Of a stretch of DNA of 64,000 nucleotides, positions 60,097 through 64,000 are shown in pieces. Location of the stretch: NCBI RefSeq assembly GCF_031845305.1, contig NZ_JAVREH010000005.1, positions 1-64,000 of the forward strand. Reading direction: 5' to 3'. This DNA is from Jatrophihabitans_A lederbergiae. GTDB taxonomy: Bacteria; Actinomycetota; Actinomycetes; Mycobacteriales; Jatrophihabitantaceae. The position numbers and the translations under genes are program-made. The stretch's first letter is position 1. Each line of letters begins with the position of its first letter. The notes beneath the pieces were generated by a model. The model had not been told where the DNA came from, made no database searches, and saw only the letters and a program-made list of their open reading frames with translations.

Positions 60097-61716
60097 ATGC
60101 TAGGGCTAATGCAGGACTTTCCGCTGACCATCGAAGCGATCCTTCGCCGCAGCGAGCGGATCTTCAGCAGCAAGACGATCACCACTCAGACCGTGACCGG
60201 CCAAGAGCGGATCACCTTCGCCGCCCTCGCGATCCGCGCCCGCCAGGTCGGCGCGGTGCTCGACTCGCTCGGCGTATCGGCCGACGGCCGGGTCGGCTCC
60301 TTCGGCTGGAACACCGCCAACCACATCGCGCTGTACTTCGGGGTCCCGTGCACCGGCCGAGTCCTGCACACCCTCAACATCCGGCTCTTTCCCGAGCAGC
60401 TTGCCTACACCGTGACCCACGCCGAGGACGAGGCCGTGTTCGTGGACCGCTCACTGCTGCCGCTGTTCGCCCAGTACCTGCCCCAGCTGAGCACCGTGAA
60501 GCACGTCATCGTGTTCGACGACGGCTCACCGGCCCCGCTTCCCGACGACCCGCGGGTCCTCCGCTGGGAGGACGTCGTCGGCGACCAGGCCGACTTCACC
60601 GGCAGGGTTCGCGACGAGAACACCGCCGCCGCGATCTGCTACACCACCGGCACCACCGGCAATCCCAAGGGCGTGCTGTACTCCCACCGCTCGACGTACC
60701 TGCACTCGCTCATCCTCCAGGCGCCGGCCACCTTCGCCCTGAGCGAGGTCGACACGGCGCTGCCTGTCGTGCCGATGTTCCATGCCATGGCGTGGGGGCT
60801 GCCCTACGCCTGTGTGATGGCCGGTGCCAACCTCGCGATGCCGGGGCCCGGCATGACCCCGGCGGCACTGCTGGACGTGATGGAGCGGGAGCGGGTGACC
60901 ATCACCGCCGGCGTACCGACGATCTGGATGGGCATGCTGCCACTGCTGGAGGGTCGCGAGCTGCCGCACCTGCGCAGGGTGATCTGCGGCGGCTCGGCCG
61001 TCCCGAAGTCGCTGTCCGAGGCGTGGCGCACCACCATCGGGCTGCCGATCACCCAGGCCTGGGGCATGACGGAACTGTCGCCACTGGGCACGGTGTGCAC
61101 GTTGCGTTCGGAACTGGCAGACCTGTCCGAGGACGAGAAAGCCGACGTCCGCTCGACCGCCGGGCTGCCGCCGATGGGCGTCGAGATGCGCATCATCGAT
61201 CCCGAGACCCGCGAGGAACTGCCCTGGGACAACGAGGCCACCGGCGAGCTCGAGACCCGCGGACCGTGGATCGCGCGCCAGTACTACCGCACGGACGAGC
61301 CCGGCGAGCAGTTCTCCGCCGACGGCTGGTTGCGCACGGGCGACGTCGCCGCGATCTCGGGGCTGGGCTATATGCGGCTCGTCAACCGCACCAAGGACCT
61401 CGTGAAGTCCGGGGGCGAGTGGATCTCGTCGGTGGACCTGGAGAACGAGATCATGGGCCATCCCGCGGTGGCCGAGGCCGCCGTCATCGCACTGCCGCAT
61501 CCGCGGTGGATGGAGCGGCCGTTCGCCTGCGTCGTGCTCAAACAGGGCGAGAGCCTGAGCAAGGACGAGCTGCTGAGTTTTCTGGCCGAGCGGGTGGAGC
61601 GCTGGGGGCTGCCCGACGATGTCGCTTTCCTGGACGAGATCCCGAAGACGAGCGTCGGCAAGTTCTCCAAGAAGACGCTGCGCGAGAAGTTCGCCGACCG
61701 GCAACTCCCCGACTGA
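60097..61716 (+). CDS. Fatty-acyl-CoA synthetase (AMP-binding, medium/long chain)
   Basis: The 539-residue product is an adenylate-forming ligase: P-loop ICYTTGTTGNPKGVLYSHRS, TQAWGMTELSPLGTVC, YRTDEPGEQFSADGWLRTGDVA and the C-terminal lysine in PKTSVGKFSKKTLREKF. The start MLGLMQDFPLTIEAILRR is typical of the FadD branch, so the ATG at 60097 was chosen over one 45 bases upstream; neither has a good ribosome binding site. It activates a fatty acid with ATP and CoA. Confidence 0.92.
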   Translation: MLGLMQDFPLTIEAILRRSERIFSSKTITTQTVTGQERITFAALAIRARQVGAVLDSLGVSADGRVGSFGWNTANHIALYFGVPCTGRVLHTLNIRLFPEQLAYTVTHAEDEAVFVDRSLLPLFAQYLPQLSTVKHVIVFDDGSPAPLPDDPRVLRWEDVVGDQADFTGRVRDENTAAAICYTTGTTGNPKGVLYSHRSTYLHSLILQAPATFALSEVDTALPVVPMFHAMAWGLPYACVMAGANLAMPGPGMTPAALLDVMERERVTITAGVPTIWMGMLPLLEGRELPHLRRVICGGSAVPKSLSEAWRTTIGLPITQAWGMTELSPLGTVCTLRSELADLSEDEKADVRSTAGLPPMGVEMRIIDPETREELPWDNEATGELETRGPWIARQYYRTDEPGEQFSADGWLRTGDVAAISGLGYMRLVNRTKDLVKSGGEWISSVDLENEIMGHPAVAEAAVIALPHPRWMERPFACVVLKQGESLSKDELLSFLAERVERWGLPDDVAFLDEIPKTSVGKFSKKTLREKFADRQLPD

Positions 61717-61930
61717 CCGATCGAGGCCGTTGGGTGCCGCAGCGCTGATCGAGCCGTGGCCGCGGCGTCAGGCGACCGATAGGCACCGGGCTCGGTCGAT
61801 GACCCGCGCTGCTGACCGTGTGTAATCGCTAACGCCTCGCCGTTACCGGACGATGGGACTGGTGAGGCATCCGGACTACCGCCATATACCGCAGGTGTAG
61901 GGCTTACGTCCACAGAAATGCATGACAGAA

Positions 61931-61958
61931 AGTAACAATTCATCTACGAAGTGTTACT
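61931..61958. promoter_or_regulatory. Inverted repeat in the promoter region of the secreted repeat protein
   Basis: AGTAACA (61931-61937) and TGTTACT (61952-61958) form a perfect 7-bp inverted repeat with a 14-base spacer. The half site GTTACT recurs at 61974-61979. TACTCT (61976-61981) is a possible -10. The surrounding 376-base gap (61717-62092) is AT-richer than its flanks and holds no gene. Confidence 0.45.
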
Positions 61959-61993
61959 GATGCGGATCTGACAGTTACTCTCCGTTGTGACAC

Positions 61994-62082
61994 CTGAGGC
62001 GCAAGTGACGCAAGTGCACTCGCCTCAGCGGGCCACAGCAGGCGGTAAGCCCCTGGGGTCGCCTCTGACAACCGGAAGTCAG
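61994..62082 (+). promoter_or_regulatory. Structured 5' leader, three hairpins, possible riboswitch or translation control
   Basis: CTGAGGCG (61994-62001) pairs with CGCCTCAG (62021-62028), with CAAGTG twice in the loop; AGGCG (62040-62044) pairs with CGCCT (62060-62064); CTGAC (62065-62069) pairs with GTCAG (62078-62082), whose end overlaps the AGGA ribosome binding site at 62081-62084. The layout could hide the binding site. No known riboswitch motif was recognised. Confidence 0.4.
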
Positions 62083-62092
62083 GACGAGATAT

Positions 62093-64000
62093 ATGCGCCA
62101 CGCCGCTCAATCAACCTTGCCCACGCACGCCCAGTTGCCGGACGAGCCCGCACGCCGGGCCCGGCGACGGCTGGTCCCGACGCCGAGATCGCGGTCGCTC
62201 GCTCTGAGCGCTCTGAGCGCTCTGGGCGCGGTGGCCGTGAGTGTGCTCGCCTTCGCCGTACCGCAGGCGGCTCAGGCGGCCGTGAATCACAACCCCGTCG
62301 GCACCCTTGACTCCGCGACCGTTACGGCGACGGACGGCTCTGTGACCCTCACCGGGTGGGCCATCGACGCCGACGCCCCGAAGTCCTCGCTCCGGGTCGA
62401 GGTACGGGACAACGGTGCGTACAAGACCGCGGTGATCGCCAAGCTGGCCCGCCCGGACGTCGGCCAGGCCTATCCGGCGTACGGCGCCGATCACGGCTAC
62501 TCCATCCGGGTTCCCGAGGCCAGCGGCGTGCACACGCTCTGCGTCCTCGCCTCCAACATCGGCACCGGCGTCAGTGGCCCGCTGGGCTGCAAGACCGTGA
62601 CGGTGACAAACGACCCGTTCGGCACCGTCGAGGCGAACGCGGCGGCTCCCGGCGGCTTCGTCCTGTCCGGCTTTGCCATCGACCCGAACACCACCAGCCC
62701 GGTCCTCGTCCGTACCTACGTGGACGGCAAGTACGCCGCCGGTGTCTGGGCAAATCAGGCCCGGACCGACCTCAAGACCCGCTACCCGGCCAGCGACATC
62801 AACCACGGCTTCGCGGTCAACACCCCCGTCGCCGGCGGCAGTCATCTGGTCTGCGCCTACGCGCTCAACCTGGGCGCGGGAACGGTGAACACCAGGTTCG
62901 GCTGTGTCCAGGTCAATCGCGCCACCGCGCCGGTCGGCTCCACCGCCGCCATCGCTCGGGTCGGCGCCTCGGATGCCATCGCCGTGTCCGGCTGGGCGCT
63001 CGACCCCGACACCGGAGCGGCGATCCGGATGCACATCACCAGCGACGGTGTCGACCGGGCCAACGTCGCGGCCAACCTCGCCACCCCGGCGACGCCGAGC
63101 GGCTGGGCACAATACGGCGGCCAGCACGGCTACTCGACCAACGTGGCCCTCAATGCCAATGAGCATGTCGTGTGCGCCGTGGCGTACAACGTCGGCGCGG
63201 GCGTCAACTCCTCACAGGGCTGCGTCCGGGTGCTAACGTCGGGCGCCGCAGCTCCGGCCGCGCCCGGCTCGCTCACCGCCGTCCCCGGCTCCAACGCGAT
63301 CACGTTGCGCTGGTCGCCCGCGACGGCGACCAACTATCCCGTGACGGGCTACCAGGTCACGACCTCGCCAGGCGGCCAGGTGGTCACAACCTCGGCCACC
63401 GCAACCTCGGCGACCATCGGCGGGCTGACGAACGGCAGCAGGTACGGCTTCTCGGTACGGGCCCTCAACGTGCTCGGACGCAGCTCCGAGTCCACCACGA
63501 CGGCGACCCCGACGGCGATCCCGCCACAGCTGACCCCGGCCCCGGTGTCGACCAGCCACTACGTGCGCAACATGACCGGCAACCTCGCCACCGACGCCGC
63601 GATGATGCGGACCATGGGCGCCACTGACGCCAGCTACAACCCCTCGGGTCACAGCTACCTCGTGCTGCTGCAGATCGGCGGACAGGACGAGTACGACGGG
63701 GGCGCGCTGCTCTCGGCGACCGCCCGCTACGTCAGCTACCCCGCGGTCGTGAGTGGCGTCAAGGCTTACCTGGACGGCTACAGCAGCACCCAAAAGGCCT
63801 CGGCCCCGCTGACGCTGGCCATCGGAACAAACAACGACGTCGACGTCGACGCCTCGGCGGGTGTCTCGTGGGCACGCAATATCGTGAATCCGATCGCCGG
63901 CTATGCGGCCTCGATGCACCCCGGCACGATCATCGCCGGCGCCAACGACATGGAGCCAGGATTCTCGGCCAACGTCACCGACACCCGAGCGTGGCTGTCC
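62093..64000 (+). CDS. Large secreted repeat protein with fibronectin type III domain (3' end outside window)
   Basis: 636 residues are visible and the frame is open at the window edge. AGGA sits eight bases before the ATG. A signal peptide (SLALSALSALGAVAVSVLAFA, with a 9-bp DNA repeat) ends near AQAA. Three repeats of about 95-105 residues follow, each with a core like SGWALDPDTGAAIRMHITSDG (GWAIDADAP, GFAIDPNTT, GWALDPDTG), a GYS or GFAV motif and a conserved Cys pair (HTLCVLA...GCKTV, HLVCAYA...GCVQV, HVVCAVA...GCVRV). A fibronectin III domain lies at about 385-475. The last part (SHYVRNMTGNLATDAAMMRT, then LTLAIGTNNDVDVD and IIAGANDMEPGF) is a domain I do not recognise; a glycosidase-like barrel is possible. 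It is exported, probably to the cell wall or medium. Confidence 0.75.
   Translation, partial: MRHAAQSTLPTHAQLPDEPARRARRRLVPTPRSRSLALSALSALGAVAVSVLAFAVPQAAQAAVNHNPVGTLDSATVTATDGSVTLTGWAIDADAPKSSLRVEVRDNGAYKTAVIAKLARPDVGQAYPAYGADHGYSIRVPEASGVHTLCVLASNIGTGVSGPLGCKTVTVTNDPFGTVEANAAAPGGFVLSGFAIDPNTTSPVLVRTYVDGKYAAGVWANQARTDLKTRYPASDINHGFAVNTPVAGGSHLVCAYALNLGAGTVNTRFGCVQVNRATAPVGSTAAIARVGASDAIAVSGWALDPDTGAAIRMHITSDGVDRANVAANLATPATPSGWAQYGGQHGYSTNVALNANEHVVCAVAYNVGAGVNSSQGCVRVLTSGAAAPAAPGSLTAVPGSNAITLRWSPATATNYPVTGYQVTTSPGGQVVTTSATATSATIGGLTNGSRYGFSVRALNVLGRSSESTTTATPTAIPPQLTPAPVSTSHYVRNMTGNLATDAAMMRTMGATDASYNPSGHSYLVLLQIGGQDEYDGGALLSATARYVSYPAVVSGVKAYLDGYSSTQKASAPLTLAIGTNNDVDVDASAGVSWARNIVNPIAGYAASMHPGTIIAGANDMEPGFSANVTDTRAWLS

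Noticed and set aside
61717..62092. A cyclic di-AMP (ydaO) riboswitch before the secreted protein
   Set aside because: The GCTAAC core-like sequence is present near 61825, but the other conserved ydaO segments do not line up, so only an unnamed structured leader is reported.

Overview
The window is 64 kb of high-GC chromosomal DNA from an actinobacterium (class Actinomycetes). The evidence is the marker set SepH, DUF2530, DUF2505, DUF3027, DUF2771, DUF3263, a bacterial XPB helicase with its companion protein, a CIRCE-controlled GroEL, an HspR-type HAIR operator, a leucine leader peptide before leuA, many GTG starts with GTGA/ATGA overlaps, and several leaderless -10/start pairs. MqnB and MqnD point to the futalosine menaquinone route, which argues against Mycobacterium. 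A Frankia/Nakamurella/Jatrophihabitans-like lineage is only a guess from gene content. Nothing looks like a phage, plasmid, IS element or CRISPR array; this is almost all core chromosome.

Layout. 1-2.5 kb: end of a surface-glycan cluster (epimerase tail, GT-C glycosyltransferase, methyltransferase). 2.7-4.6 kb: leuA with its leader peptide and attenuator. 4.7-8.6 kb (minus): dnaX, a low-molecular-weight phosphatase, ebfC and recR. 8.3-12.2 kb (minus): a glutamine-synthetase-like enzyme, aldehyde dehydrogenase, SDR and a truncated cupin, inserted between dnaX and the SRP RNA/tRNA-Ser pair. 12.6-19.7 kb: acetyltransferase, two secreted or anchored proteins, dipeptidase, metallo-hydrolase, photolyase, aldose epimerase. 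19.7-25.4 kb: pdxH, citrate synthase 2, aldo/keto reductase, a dead DsbA gene, serC and sepH. 25.5-29.2 kb: a heterodimeric ABC exporter. 29.3-34.4 kb (minus): MarR-MFS-TrmH operon followed by lon under a HAIR operator. 34.5-43.2 kb: purine permease, DUF2530, DUF3027, MFS/DUF2771, mqnB-mqnD, another MFS behind a 28-bp palindrome, and a cold-shock protein. 43.2-48.3 kb: MOSC protein, a small protein, the helicase-associated protein and XPB. 48.4-50.2 kb: DeoR regulator and galT. 50.2-57.3 kb: DUF2505, thyA, groEL, prolyl oligopeptidase, thrC. 57.5-60 kb: a decayed LytR_C gene, DUF3263, and a WXG100-like protein paired with an alpha/beta hydrolase. 60.1-64 kb: acyl-CoA synthetase, a structured leader, and a large secreted repeat protein cut by the window edge.

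Most genes are housekeeping: DNA repair and replication (dnaX, recR, XPB, photolyase, thyA), proteostasis (lon, groEL, oligopeptidase, dipeptidase), amino-acid synthesis (leuA, serC, thrC), menaquinone synthesis (mqnB, mqnD) and division (sepH). The less ordinary parts are the probable type VII secretion pair at 58.4-60.0 kb, the two secreted proteins at 14-15 kb and 62-64 kb, three decayed genes whose ancestry is still readable, and several regulatory sites: leu attenuator, HAIR, tandem CIRCE, MarR site over a -10, 28-bp palindrome, paired GTGATCAC sites, and leaderless promoters.
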